From the NCBI GenBank assembly GCA_958295885.1, contig OY282380.1, positions 310,001 through 374,000 on the forward strand: a DNA stretch of 64,000 bases, written 5' to 3'. The DNA is from Arenicellales bacterium. Its GTDB lineage: Bacteria > Pseudomonadota > Gammaproteobacteria > Arenicellales > JAJDZL01. Below the pieces are notes generated by a model that had not been told where the DNA came from, searched no databases, and was given only the letters and a program-made list of their open reading frames with translations. Positions within the stretch are counted from its first letter, which is position 1, and every line of letters starts with the position of its first letter. A program made the position numbers and the translations under genes. Shown one piece after another: positions 54,571-64,000 of the stretch.

Positions 54571-55035
54571 TCAATTCCTGTGATTTACTATGGTCAGCGC
54601 CTCTCGATTCGACCACGACCATACCAAATCTATCGCATCTTGAATCCTGATCCATTGAAAATCCTGATGTTCGTCCGCAACAATCTGAACCGGAACCACT
54701 TCAGACAGCTGAATCGAGAACATATGTTCTACATTGAAACTGACTCCGTCTTGATAGCGATACAGAAGCTGACTTGGAATTGAGTAGCGAAAACGACGCT
54801 GCCAATTCTTGAACTGATCAGGTTCAGCCACAATTCCAGTTTCTTCCTTGAGTTCGCGAACCGACGTTTGAAGAGGACGCTGTTCGCTCCACTCCATGCT
54901 GCCTGTCACTGACTGCCAAAATTCTCCCGGAGGCTGTCGTTTCAGCAATAACGTAAGATTGGGCGGGACCTGAACAACAACCAAAACCGATTCAGGCCGC
55001 CGAAAATTGGAAATCAAATCCGGTTTCAAACTCAA
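54571..55035 (-). CDS. nudB: Dihydroneopterin triphosphate pyrophosphohydrolase (Nudix)
   Basis: A 154-residue Nudix hydrolase whose Nudix box fits GX5EX7REUXEEXGU exactly: GSMEWSE followed by RELKEETGI. The N-terminal RRPESVLVVV and the context after aspS match NudB, which removes pyrophosphate from dihydroneopterin triphosphate in folate synthesis. The start lies 10 bp from the aspS stop. About 195 bp without a gene separate it from yebC. Confidence 0.85.
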   Translation of the reverse strand: MSLKPDLISNFRRPESVLVVVQVPPNLTLLLKRQPPGEFWQSVTGSMEWSEQRPLQTSVRELKEETGIVAEPDQFKNWQRRFRYSIPSQLLYRYQDGVSFNVEHMFSIQLSEVVPVQIVADEHQDFQWIRIQDAIDLVWSWSNREALTIVNHRN

Positions 55036-55045
55036 GAAGCTGTGG

Positions 55046-56869
55046 TTATCGGCGGGTGGCTCCTTGTGTCTTACTCTTTGTTTGCGCCGAAGGCCTGATC
55101 CTAAGCGCCAGCTCGTTCAGCTGCTCCAAGCTAATTTCGTTGGGAGCGTCTGTTAAAGGACAATAAGCTCGATGTGTCTTGGGAAAAGCGATCACATCTC
55201 GAATTGAAGTTTGACCGGTCAACAGAGCAACGATCCTGTCTATGCCAAAAGCAATGCCACCGTGAGGTGGAGCGCCACAGCGCAAAGCCTCCAACAAAAA
55301 GCCAAACTGCATCTCCATGCTTTCTTCAGAAATCCCGAGCAGTCTGAAGATCTTACGCTGAATTTCGATCTGGTGGTTTCGAATGGAGCCACCGCCAACT
55401 TCAACGCCGTTAAGTACGAGATCATACGCACGTGACCTTACGTTTTGTGTTTCATGTTCCAATTGATGGATGCTTTCCGCCTTCGGAGCTGTAAACGGGT
55501 GATGCAATGAGTTCCATCTTCGTTCTTTGGCATCGTATTCCATCAATGGAAAATCAATCACCCAAAGCGGTTTCCAACCCGTTTCCAAGATTCCAAGTTC
55601 CTGTCCCAACTGATCGCGCAACGCTCCTAAAGAGTCATTGACCACTTTATCCAAATCTGCGCCGAAAAAAATCATATCCCCGCTATTTGCACGACAGCGA
55701 TGGATTATTTCGTTGATTGACTCATCGGACAAGAATTTCAGAATCGGAGACTGCAGGCCTTCGCGTCCAAGCGAAGGATCATTGACTTTAATGTAGGCTA
55801 AACCCTTAGCTCCGAACTGCGATACATACTTCGTATAGTTGTCAATCTGCAGGCGCGTGAGACGTATCGCGTCGGGCACGCGTAGCGCAGCAACCCGACA
55901 GCCTGCGGCTCTCGCAGGTTTTTTGAAAACATTAAATTTCTCGTTTACCATTGCATCCGAGAGTTCAACGAGTTCAAGCGGATTTCTTAAATCCGGGCGA
56001 TCCGTACCAAAGCGTCGCATGCATTCGGCATAGGTTAGAACAGGAATCTGAGCCGGCCAGCGAACATCAATCAGTTCTTGAAACAACTGCCGAAACAGAT
56101 CTTCCATCAGCTGCATGATGTCCGTTTCGTTTATGAACGCCATCTCAATATCCAGCTGGCTGAATTCAGGCTGGCGGTCCGCTCTTAGGTCTTCGTCGCG
56201 AAAACATCGGGCGATCTGATAATACCTTTCAAAGCCGGAAATGACAAGCAGCTGCTTGAACATCTGCGGCGACTGCGGCAAAGCATAAAAAGACCCTGTA
56301 TTAGATCGACTGGGCACCAAGTAATCGCGGGCGCCTTCAGGTGTTGAGCGCGTGAGTATCGGCGTCTCAATTTCCGTGAAGTTCCGTTCGTCCAAAAACG
56401 ATCGAATCAAACGAACCAGCGAGTGGCGCAGACGTAAATTGCGCTGCATTCGAGATCGACGCAGATCGATAAATCTATACTTGAGTCGAAGCGGTTCGTT
56501 GACATCATCTTCGTCCAAACGAAACGGAAGAGCCAGCGCTTTGTTCAGAATTGACATGGACTGCACGACCACCTCGACTTCGCCGGTCGCAAGGGCTGGA
56601 TTTTCCGTTCCCTCAGGTCGCAGCTGCAAGGTTCCTGACACCTGCAGCACAAATTCGCTGCGAACGTCTGCAGCCAGCCTGAAACATTCTTCAGTTTCGG
56701 GGTTGACGACAACTTGCACGACCCCGCTGGAATCGCGCAAATCTATGAAAACGACACCACCGTGGTCGCGTCGCGTATTCACCCAGCCCGCAATACGCAC
56801 GGATTCGCCAACATTGGCCTGGGTAAGTGCGCCGCACTGATGGGTGCGCATTGAAGTTCTCATGTTCAA
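55046..56869 (-). CDS. aspS: Aspartyl-tRNA synthetase
   Basis: The 607-residue class II synthetase has the N-terminal anticodon-binding OB fold (VRIAGWVNTRRDHGGVVFID). Motif 2 is FRDEDLRADR and motif 3 lies near GIAFGIDRIVALL. Between them is the large bacterial GAD insertion (about 290-420). Length and domain order are those of bacterial-type AspRS. It is preceded by an FmdB-type zinc-ribbon gene and followed by nudB. Confidence 0.97.
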   Translation of the reverse strand: MNMRTSMRTHQCGALTQANVGESVRIAGWVNTRRDHGGVVFIDLRDSSGVVQVVVNPETEECFRLAADVRSEFVLQVSGTLQLRPEGTENPALATGEVEVVVQSMSILNKALALPFRLDEDDVNEPLRLKYRFIDLRRSRMQRNLRLRHSLVRLIRSFLDERNFTEIETPILTRSTPEGARDYLVPSRSNTGSFYALPQSPQMFKQLLVISGFERYYQIARCFRDEDLRADRQPEFSQLDIEMAFINETDIMQLMEDLFRQLFQELIDVRWPAQIPVLTYAECMRRFGTDRPDLRNPLELVELSDAMVNEKFNVFKKPARAAGCRVAALRVPDAIRLTRLQIDNYTKYVSQFGAKGLAYIKVNDPSLGREGLQSPILKFLSDESINEIIHRCRANSGDMIFFGADLDKVVNDSLGALRDQLGQELGILETGWKPLWVIDFPLMEYDAKERRWNSLHHPFTAPKAESIHQLEHETQNVRSRAYDLVLNGVEVGGGSIRNHQIEIQRKIFRLLGISEESMEMQFGFLLEALRCGAPPHGGIAFGIDRIVALLTGQTSIRDVIAFPKTHRAYCPLTDAPNEISLEQLNELALRIRPSAQTKSKTQGATRR

Positions 56870-56876
56870 GTTGATT

Positions 56877-57167
56877 TCAGACGTTTGATTCGCTGGCTGC
56901 CTTGGTCGACTTCGATGATTTCTGAGTCTCTGTTTCGCTTTTGCCGGATTTGGTTTTTTCGGATTCCTTGTCCGATTTCCCTGACTTGTTTTTAAAATCC
57001 GTTACGTACCATCCGGTCCCTTTCAAATGAAAGGCAGCAGCAGATACTTTTTTTCGCAGACCAATTTCACCGCAGGCGGGACAATCTGTAAGCGGAGGTT
57101 CTCTGAAACCTTGGATGATTTCGAGATCGTGACCGCAAAGGCTGCAAACGTATTCGTAGATCGGCAT
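56877..57167 (-). CDS. FmdB-family zinc ribbon protein
   Basis: A 96-residue protein that begins MPIYEYVCSLCGHDLEIIQG with a second CxxC in TDCPACGE, forming the zinc ribbon of the FmdB/CxxC_CXXC_SSSS family. The C-terminus is a low-complexity Lys/Ser/Glu tail. The family is often encoded just before aspS. Despite the name it has no proven link to formylmethanofuran dehydrogenase or the fhc operon here; its function is unknown. Confidence 0.88.
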   Translation of the reverse strand: MPIYEYVCSLCGHDLEIIQGFREPPLTDCPACGEIGLRKKVSAAAFHLKGTGWYVTDFKNKSGKSDKESEKTKSGKSETETQKSSKSTKAASESNV

Positions 57168-57239
57168 CGTGTTATTCGAATGGGATGATATTCAATGGCT
57201 TGTCGGATTAGAGCGATTCAGTGAGATCAGCTGCAAAGA

Positions 57240-58589
57240 TCAACGACCAGCAACCGCCATGTTTGAAACGAGAATTGATCCCGTTCGGGTTGACTTTCGA
57301 AGATCCACATCGCTGCCCACTTCAATAATGGAACGAAACATGTCTTTCAAATTCCCAGCAATGGTCAACTGCTCAACCGGGTATTGAATTTCTCCGCGCT
57401 CCACCCAAAATCCACTGGCGCCACGGGAGTAATCCCCTGTTACTTTGTTGACGCCAAATCCGATCAGTTCGGTTACCAGCAGCCCCCGATTCATGAGTTT
57501 CAGCATACCTTCAAAATCCCGCTCACCGGTATCGATCGTCAAATTGAAAGTTCCGCCTGCATTGCCTGTGGTTTCCAATCCCAGCTTGCGAGCAGAATAC
57601 GATGACAGCACATATCCGCGCAAAATTCCATCACTGACGATATCACGGGGTTGAGTCGCCACACCCTCCGCATCACAATATGAACTGCCGATGATCCTCT
57701 TCAGGTGGGGCTGTTCATGAATCCTGGTTTTGTCTGGAAACACATGTTCGCCTAGAGAATCCAACAAGAAACTCGCTCTCTTATAAAGCGCTGAACCGTG
57801 AATTGCACCGATAAAATGCGAAAGCAGACTCGATGCGATGGGCGCTTCGAACAAAACCGGCACTTCACAAGTGTCAATGCGCCGCGCATTCAGCCGATTC
57901 AGTGTTCTTTTCGCTGCCATTTCTCCGATACTTTTTGGTGATTCCAGCTGTTTCGGGTCTAAACTGCTGCTGTACCAAGAATCCCGCTGCATGCCAGAAT
58001 TCGAACCGCCCAACACACTGCATGCGATCTCGTGGTGGGTGATTCGTTTGTGAGTGAAGAAATCGTCGGTATTTCCAAACGCGATTTCGCCAATTTCCGT
58101 GTGAACGCCCGCGCCTTCTGAGTTCGTTATGTTTTTGTCGTATGACCGTGCATAATTTTCAGTGTCACGCGCGAGTTCTACCGCTTGATTTTGCCTAATA
58201 TGCCAAGGAACGAACTGTTCTAAATCTGCAAATTCCCGCGCCAGGCGATTTTTAGGAGGCAGTCCGTTACAAGGGTCCTCAGCTGTATATCTGGCGATCG
58301 CGTAAGCAGCGCGCACTGCATCAGCAACTGCGTCCTGACTTAAGTCTGACGTAGTGCTGGAACCAGTCTTTTTCCCTACGTAGACCGTGACAGACAGGCT
58401 GCCGTTATTGACGTGCTGCACATTCTCAATTTCCCCCAGACGCACTGAGATGTCAAACCCCTGTTTCAAGCTGACGCCCGCGGACGCGGCATCCGCACCT
58501 TGCCTGCGCGCCATTTTCAATGCGTATTCAACAACAGCTGGCAAATCGACGCGAGCTTCAGCTGAGGTGATGACAGGTTGCTGATTCAT
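57240..58589 (-). CDS. pmbA: TldE/PmbA metalloprotease-like subunit
   Basis: The 449-residue protein is the non-catalytic partner of TldD: YALKMARRQGADAASAGVSL at the start, a middle VPVLFEAPIASSLLSHFIGA, and GNAGGTFNLTIDTGERDFEG with GASGFWVERGEIQYPVEQLT near the end. TldD/TldE act together in proteolytic maturation of peptides such as microcins and in CcdA turnover. It lies 15 bp after tldD, so both are expressed together. No substrate peptide gene was identified nearby. Confidence 0.92.
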   Translation of the reverse strand: MNQQPVITSAEARVDLPAVVEYALKMARRQGADAASAGVSLKQGFDISVRLGEIENVQHVNNGSLSVTVYVGKKTGSSTTSDLSQDAVADAVRAAYAIARYTAEDPCNGLPPKNRLAREFADLEQFVPWHIRQNQAVELARDTENYARSYDKNITNSEGAGVHTEIGEIAFGNTDDFFTHKRITHHEIACSVLGGSNSGMQRDSWYSSSLDPKQLESPKSIGEMAAKRTLNRLNARRIDTCEVPVLFEAPIASSLLSHFIGAIHGSALYKRASFLLDSLGEHVFPDKTRIHEQPHLKRIIGSSYCDAEGVATQPRDIVSDGILRGYVLSSYSARKLGLETTGNAGGTFNLTIDTGERDFEGMLKLMNRGLLVTELIGFGVNKVTGDYSRGASGFWVERGEIQYPVEQLTIAGNLKDMFRSIIEVGSDVDLRKSTRTGSILVSNMAVAGR

Positions 58590-58604
58590 CGAATGCTCCC
58601 CAAC

Positions 58605-60050
58605 CTAAACCACCACGCCGCCCACGGTCAGACCATCGATGCGCAACGTAGGCTGACCGACTCCGACAGGAACCCACTGACCTTCCTTGCCACAGGTTCC
58701 GACACCCGAATCCAATTGAAAATCGTCACCTACCATGGTCACTTTCGTTAAAACATCCGGCCCGTTCCCAATTAATGTCGCACCCTTTACCGGCCGCGTA
58801 ATTTTTCCATTTTCGATGTAGTAGGCCTCACTCGCCGAAAAAACGAATTTTCCGCTTGTGATATCAACCTGTCCACCCGCAAAATTTGTGGCATACAGTC
58901 CTTTGTCCACGGAACGAATAATTTCATCATGCGCATGCGGACCAGGCAGCATGTAGGTATTGGTCATCCGCACCATCGGCAGATGTTCATAAGACTGTCT
59001 TCTCCCGTTGCCAGTGGGAGAGTGATTCATCAGACGCGCGTTCGTAAGGTCCTGCATGTATCCTTTCAAAATGCCGTTTTCAATCAAAACGGTTCGCTGT
59101 GTCGGCGTTCCCTCATCATCAACGCTAAGAGATCCCCGGCGATTGGGCAAGGTGCCGTCATCAACAACCGTACATAATTCGGAAGCCACTTTTTCGCCGA
59201 TGCGATTTGAGAATGCCGAGGTGCCTTTTCGATTGAAGTCGCCTTCAAGACCATGTCCAATGGCTTCGTGCAGCAATATGCCTGGCCAGCCCGGTCCCAG
59301 CACCACCACCATGGTTCCTGCAGGGGCATCCTCTGATTCCAGCTGCACCTGCACTTGGCGGACCGCTTCACGCGCATATTCTAGAGCGTGATCATGGCGA
59401 GTGAGAAAACGGTAGGTATCGCGAGATCCTCCTCCCGAAGTCGCAGATTCACGTCGGCCTTTGTGCTCTGCAACAACAGTTACGTTCAACCGTACTAAAG
59501 GTCGAACGTCGGCACAGGTCAAACCATCGCTGCGCATTACCATCACCACATCGTGCACTCCCGCTAATGTCACGATCACCTCTTTGACTCGAGGGTCCAA
59601 ACGACGCGATTCCTGCTCGACTTTTTCCAGCAAGCTAACTTTTTCTTCATCTGTCAAGCTGCTGAGCGGATTGTCAGGCTGATAGAGCGTCGGCACTTCG
59701 TCCGTACGCCGCATGACCGACAGACTCTCATCCTTGGCTGAACGCTCCGCAATGGCGCGAACAGAACCTGCGGCTTCTTTCAACGAGGGGAGGCTCAAAT
59801 CGCTGCACGCTGCAAACCCCGCTCGCTCACCGCTCACCGCTCGCAGGCCCACACCCTTATCAATTCCGAAGGAGCCAGACTTCACGATGCCTTCTTCAAG
59901 TACCCACCCCTCATGACGGGAATACTGGAAAAAAATGTCTGCGTGGTCAATTTTCCGGCCGGACAGCTGACCAACGAGTTGGTCCAAGTCGTTTTCTTCC
60001 AATTGAGCCGGTTCAAGTAACGTAGAATGAGCGATATCTAAGTAGTTCAT
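58605..60050 (-). CDS. tldD: TldD metalloprotease
   Basis: The 481-residue catalytic subunit carries the zinc-binding HExxxH-like motif LLHEAIGHGLEGDF near residue 260. Further matches are SVDDEGTPTQRTVLIENGIL, GRRQSYEHLPMVRMTNTYM and the closing GTCGKEGQWVPVGVGQPTLR. With TldE it forms a hollow dimer that degrades unfolded peptides. The gene is intact and leads a long minus-strand series of conserved genes. Confidence 0.95.
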   Translation of the reverse strand: MNYLDIAHSTLLEPAQLEENDLDQLVGQLSGRKIDHADIFFQYSRHEGWVLEEGIVKSGSFGIDKGVGLRAVSGERAGFAACSDLSLPSLKEAAGSVRAIAERSAKDESLSVMRRTDEVPTLYQPDNPLSSLTDEEKVSLLEKVEQESRRLDPRVKEVIVTLAGVHDVVMVMRSDGLTCADVRPLVRLNVTVVAEHKGRRESATSGGGSRDTYRFLTRHDHALEYAREAVRQVQVQLESEDAPAGTMVVVLGPGWPGILLHEAIGHGLEGDFNRKGTSAFSNRIGEKVASELCTVVDDGTLPNRRGSLSVDDEGTPTQRTVLIENGILKGYMQDLTNARLMNHSPTGNGRRQSYEHLPMVRMTNTYMLPGPHAHDEIIRSVDKGLYATNFAGGQVDITSGKFVFSASEAYYIENGKITRPVKGATLIGNGPDVLTKVTMVGDDFQLDSGVGTCGKEGQWVPVGVGQPTLRIDGLTVGGVVV

Positions 60051-60327
60051 CGAAATTTTGCCATCAAATTAAATTTGGATTTTGCACAAGCGAAATTGTA
60101 GCACTCAAAATTGCCGTAATTGGTATTCCAACACGAATTCATTGCCTCAAGGGCTCAGAACATAAACGGGGAAGAGCAGGGGATGGAGGCCAGTATCACC
60201 AATCAATTATTTGCTGGTTTCAGGCTTCTATCATAGCCCAGCGTCTTTGAATGTCTGCCAAATCAACTTGGTTTCCGTTCAATGATGTCTGAAATTCTTA
60301 ATCTTCAGCAATTCTAATCTGCAATTT

Positions 60328-61909
60328 ATGCAGTTGCCGCAGGACTGGCAACGCCAGCATGATTATCGATCGGAGTCAATTGAGACTTTTGTAGATGAGA
60401 CGAGATTTGAGGCGAGCAGTTGTCGGACTGCCAACTGGCAGTATCTGGGCACCACCGAGAAGCGTTCTGCGAAAACCCGCAAAAGCGTCCATTTGTATCC
60501 GTTGGAGGCAGGTTTTCGAGTTATTTTAGCGAACGGTGAAAAGGCGCGTGCAAAACGCAACAAACGCCTGCGAGCAGCGGCGCCGAAGCTGTTGGCGAGT
60601 TTGGATTCATTTGTGCAGCTGTGGCAGCATCTGACCGGCGAAATCTCGGAAGTGGCAGCGGAATTTGATGCAAAGTGGCGGGTGCGGCGGCGAGTGATTG
60701 ACACGCTGCTGGTAATGGTGTTCATCTTTCGGCTGGTGTTTGCTCACAATCGGCAGGGTTAAAGCTGCCTGTTTGGATCAACTATGGGCGCAGTGCCGTA
60801 ACTTAGGGGTCCGTCTGCCACAGTCACAGCCGGTAAGTGCGGCTGCCATGTGCCGGGCGCGCCAGCTGGATGAGCAGGTCTTCAAGGTCCTGCAGCAGCG
60901 CATTCTGCAGCGCTGCGAAGCGGAACGAAAGGATTTTCTGTGACAGGGACACCGTCTGCGTACGGTTGACGGCAACCAGCTCAACCTGCCCCGGTAATTG
61001 CTTAAAATCGGTTATCGCACTCCCAATGACAAGGCCCATTATCCGCAGGGACTTGTGAGCTGACTGTATCAGCTGAAGGCGCACATTCCGATTGACATTG
61101 AGCTGGTGTCGCATGGCAACGAACGAAAAGTTGCGCTGACGCATCTGAAGCAGCTGGGCGAAAACGACGTGTTGGTCTATGACCGTGGATATTACAGCTA
61201 CGAGCTGCTGCATGCGCACTGGCTACGAGGTATGGAGGCAGTGTTCCGCTTGCAGAAAAACATGACCGTGGAGATGGACCGGTTCATGGACTCAGAGCGC
61301 ATCGATTCGATCATCGAGGTGAAGCCAAGACCGGAAATCCGGGCTCGCATCCACCACCGCCATGCGCAGGCGAAATGTCCGCCGCTGAAACTGCGATTGG
61401 TGAAATACACCATACACCCATACCGACACCACCTACACGCTCGCTGCAACTTTGCAGGATACAGTGCGCTACACCATCTCAGACTTATCTGATCTGTACC
61501 ATAATAAGATGGGGCATCGAGGTTGTATTTCAAGGAAGCCAAGCAAAGTCTGGGGCTTTTGTCTGAACAGACTCGCAGTTTCGCATCGTTCGTCGCCTCT
61601 GTGCATCTTTGTGCGATTCGTCACCTGATGCTCACCTATGCCAGTTCGACTGACGGCAGCGGCAATCTGTGCAAAATCCAAGAACAGTTCAAATACCAGC
61701 TGAAACAGTTCAGCCTGGCGTGGCGGCTGTGGCATTATTTTCTCGCGTTGATGGAACGCGTCATCCGCCAGATGAAAACTCTGCCCGATGACGCGGTCAA
61801 ACAGTTTATCTGCACCTTGAACCGAGAATTTGAACAGTTTTTCGAAAGCAGTCTCCAACTTGACCCCGAAACCATACGCCTAGAACATCACCCCGCTCCC
61901 TTAACTTAG
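60328..61909 (+). mobile_element. Degenerate IS4-like transposase fused to a DUF4338 (DruA-like) fragment
   Basis: Pieces of one transposase appear in successive frames. The first frame (60328-60762) starts with LPQDWQRQHDYRSESIETFV and NWQYLGTTEKR, which match the C-terminal part of DUF4338 (the DruA family). It then runs into a transposase N-terminus (KWRVRRRVIDTLLVMVFIFR). Later frames give a DDE part (VYDRGYYSYELLHAHW, 61106-61492) and the C-terminus from 61523 (YFKEAKQSLGLLSEQTRSF). At least three frameshifts are needed, so the element is inactive. Terminal inverted repeats were not found. Confidence 0.75.
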
Positions 61910-62040
61910 GAGTTTACGTCGATTTTGAACTCCGAAGCTTGCGGTATTCTTGCGGCATCTGATTTAACAATTTCAATAGACTCGGCCAGATTTCAAGGTC
62001 TTGGCCGTATTTTTCCGGCAAGTCGCTGAACTTTGGTGCA

Positions 62041-62803
62041 TTGGGAACTCTTCTCAATAATTACGACGTGTTCAGATGGCTGCGCGAGCAGTATCCCGAT
62101 GTCAAGACCATCTACGACGGAACTGAAACCGATCCGGCTCATTCCAAGCTGACATTTGAAATCGTCATTGTTCCTATGGCCGCGAATTACGGATTTGAGT
62201 GGGTCGGCGGCCGACTCGAAGGAGTCACTGGAAAAGTCAGGGAAGGATACGAAAACATTCTCGAAGTCTCAAAGTCATCGAACTGGCTGCGTGCCGATAC
62301 GAATTTTTCAGAACAGACCAGAGCCTTCAAGAAATCGGGGCCGATATGATGATTATCTCGTCGCGTCGATTCACGACCTGCCAAATGCTCGGAGAGATGA
62401 ATCGTCAGCTAATTAAGCCTCAGGTCCTGGTGGGACTGACGAGTTCGTCCAGTGCAGAAACTATAATGAATGCCTGCATTCTCACTGGGGGAAAGGGGCG
62501 CGGGTACTCCCCGTTCAATAGTCGGTTGACGTCCCCGCGTACGTGGCAGACCTGCACATTGCAACCGTCCGGGGAACAGTTCACATCATCAAGCAGGTGG
62601 TGGAAGCCACCGGAATTATGGCCAAGCCCGAAGCTCTCGCTGCCGATAGGCGCAAAATGCGGGATGGCCTAGAGGCACTGGAAAAAGTGGACAGATTATT
62701 GGGAGAATTTGGACGAGTTCAGGACGAAGGTGAATCCGTCAAACCCTATGTTTTCGTTCAGGCACAAAGCGGCTACTGGAACATCGTCTACGATCCACGC
62801 TGA
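62041..62803 (+). pseudogene. Degenerate Liv-type ABC substrate-binding protein
   Basis: Three overlapping frames together resemble a type I periplasmic binding protein. 62041-62349 has VFRWLREQYPDVKTIYDG. 62199-62672 has IGADMMIISSRRFTTCQMLG and PQVLVGLTSSSS. 62543-62803 has YVADLHIATVRG with the typical end LAADRRKMRDGLEALEKVD, GESVKPYVFVQ and WNIVYDPR. The N-terminus and signal peptide are missing, and at least two frameshifts are needed. It adjoins the transposase remnant, which may have broken it. Confidence 0.55.
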
Positions 62804-63230
62804 CGGCGCTTTCGCTATCGGTTGAGCATTGTGCAGTCAATCGCGCATATTTGCGACAGTGTGGCGAAACAGCGGTCAAACATACACCTGAATCTCAAAC
62901 CTTTCGTTCTGATGTGACGGTGCAGACAATCTTGCTACCGTCAGCAAGGCAAAAGTTGAATGAAAGGGCGGCGGACAGGCACGCAGCTTTATCCGAATTC
63001 AGTTCCGGACAACGCCTGATGATGGTGCCATTAACTGAGATTGATGCTGATTTAACCAGTGATTGAAATGTTTTTCGCTACGGACACAAGACATCTGCAC
63101 CTTGTAAGAGCCCTTGTTCCAATGTATTTTCAGCATTCGAGTACGAACCAACCGGATCAACGAATAGCCTCGTGGTACAATAAAGTTCACTTTAAAAATA
63201 TCGCTAAATTCAACATACTCAATTTGAAAA
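62804..63230. other. Gap with no supported gene
   Basis: About 430 bp between the binding-protein remnant and the coiled-coil gene. A 71-codon frame at 62851-63066 has no coding support. A promoter for the gene at 63231 is expected but no consensus pair was identified. Confidence 0.35.
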
Positions 63231-63512
63231 ATGCTTGAAAACAATGCATGCAGTCAAGGTTCCGAAGAAATTGGCAAAGGTCTAACCGACACAGAAACGA
63301 AAGACGAACTTGTTCAGTTAAAGCAGGCCTGTTTCAAACTTTCCGAGGTGGCTTTAAATTTGAACGAGCCTTCTTGTACAGAAGACTTGTTTGATCAGAT
63401 AGCTAAATATGCCGAGGAAGTCGAGCGTCTTCGAAAGCCAGTTCTCAGAAACATTTCAATCGAAGCGGCCGAAATTCTCATCGAGAATTATTTCGATTTT
63501 CTTGGAGCCTAA
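63231..63512 (+). CDS. Helical protein, possibly the 5' part of a split gene
   Basis: A 93-residue acidic, helix-rich product (LVQLKQACFKLSEVALNLNE, YAEEVERLRKPV) starting at ATG 63231. Its TAA stop at 63510-63512 is followed in the same frame by more than 480 open bases to the end of the window. It may therefore be the N-terminal part of a longer coiled-coil protein interrupted by a nonsense mutation. The alternative is two adjacent genes. I do not recognise the family. Confidence 0.5.
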   Translation: MLENNACSQGSEEIGKGLTDTETKDELVQLKQACFKLSEVALNLNEPSCTEDLFDQIAKYAEEVERLRKPVLRNISIEAAEILIENYFDFLGA

Positions 63513-63542
63513 TACGAACATATCCCATGGCTAGCTGCAAAT

Positions 63543-64000
63543 GTGAACGAAATTCAATCGGGATGGCGAAAACTTTTGTCAAACAAAAGTAGTGAAAAAA
63601 ATTTCGATTTTGACGAAGACGACATTAAAAGGGACCTCCAGAAAAGTAAACGCGAAATTGCACGCGCTTTGAGTAAGTGGAACAAAGCTGACACCGAATT
63701 ACAGAAAGCGAATGCAAAACTGAGAGATTTTCAGAATCAACCACTGCCTTCCGACTACGACATTACTGTCCAATCGAACTACCTGAAACTTCAAAGACAG
63801 TGTTTTGATGATGTTGCCTCGGCAAGCCAGAAAGACTTCGAACTCAAGAGACATGTAATTCAAGCTGCTTTTCCGAATGACGACGAATTCTTGTTACAGG
63901 AAAAACCAAGTCAGCAAACGGAACAAGCTGAAAAAGTCCAAGATTACACCGTTAAGAAACAAAAATCGATCAGCTTTAACTCCTCTGCCTTTCCGTATGA
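63543..64000 (+). CDS. Coiled-coil protein, 3' end beyond window
   Basis: The frame is open from 63513 to the window end; the first usable start is GTG 63543, without a clear ribosome binding site. The product is highly charged and helical (FDEDDIKRDLQKSKREIARA, ADTELQKANAKLRDF). It is in the same phase as the upstream 93-residue frame, from which it is separated only by a TAA codon. It shares the helical, charged character of that frame, which supports a single split gene. Confidence 0.5.
   Translation, partial: MNEIQSGWRKLLSNKSSEKNFDFDEDDIKRDLQKSKREIARALSKWNKADTELQKANAKLRDFQNQPLPSDYDITVQSNYLKLQRQCFDDVASASQKDFELKRHVIQAAFPNDDEFLLQEKPSQQTEQAEKVQDYTVKKQKSISFNSSAFPY

Noticed and set aside
1..64000. 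CRISPR array or rRNA genes
   Set aside because: No regularly spaced repeats and no rRNA-like sequence were seen on reading.

Overview
The window looks like a chromosome segment of an uncultured or little-studied gammaproteobacterium with moderately AT-rich DNA. The best evidence is the minus-strand run from 60050 down to 45903: tldD, pmbA, an FmdB-type zinc ribbon gene, aspS, nudB, yebC, ruvC-ruvA-ruvB, ybgC and tolQ-tolR-tolA-tolB-pal-cpoB. This order is characteristic of Gammaproteobacteria, close to that of Pseudomonas.

Left part (1-23 kb): an accessory region dominated by the mating-pair-formation genes of an integrative conjugative element (ICE) of the PFL/ICEclc type. From 3288 to 12816 the genes run in the canonical order of the TIGR037xx/DUF families: TIGR03759, RAQPRD, DUF3262, DUF2976, DUF3487, DUF2895 (VirB8-like), DUF3438 (VirB9-like), TraB/VirB10-like, lipoprotein, TraC/VirB4 ATPase, DUF1525 and TraU-like. 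The set is completed at 17752-20632 by the TIGR03755 and TraG-like genes. A block of housekeeping genes lies between the two parts: terC, an ABC ATPase, and argD and dapE on the opposite strand. No coupling protein (TraD) or relaxase is visible. Two tyrosine recombinases follow; one looks intact and the other has lost several catalytic residues. At the far left are a lone A24 prepilin peptidase and a tandem family of unusual proteins with an Ile-x-x-Asn heptad coil and a Cys-rich tail; one member also has an N-terminal ribbon-helix-helix domain.

Middle (23-46 kb): a noncoding stretch with a consensus sigma70 promoter and an attenuator-like fold, then sixA-ppx. Next come an alpha/beta hydrolase, a zinc alcohol dehydrogenase and the four-gene formyltransferase/hydrolase operon fhcBADC, which points to tetrahydromethanopterin-linked C1 oxidation. 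They are followed by a branched-chain aminotransferase, a secreted HNH-type nuclease and tRNA-Lys. After a 1.4-kb gap lies an ATPase plus TOPRIM (DUF4276) pair that is a good antiphage candidate. Then come the two aconitase X genes and a complete five-gene Liv-type ABC importer, which may form one uptake and catabolic unit.

Right end (60-64 kb): decaying accessory DNA. It holds a multiply frameshifted IS4-like transposase carrying a DUF4338 (DruA-like) fragment, the remains of a Liv-type binding-protein gene, and a coiled-coil gene split by an in-frame stop that runs off the window.
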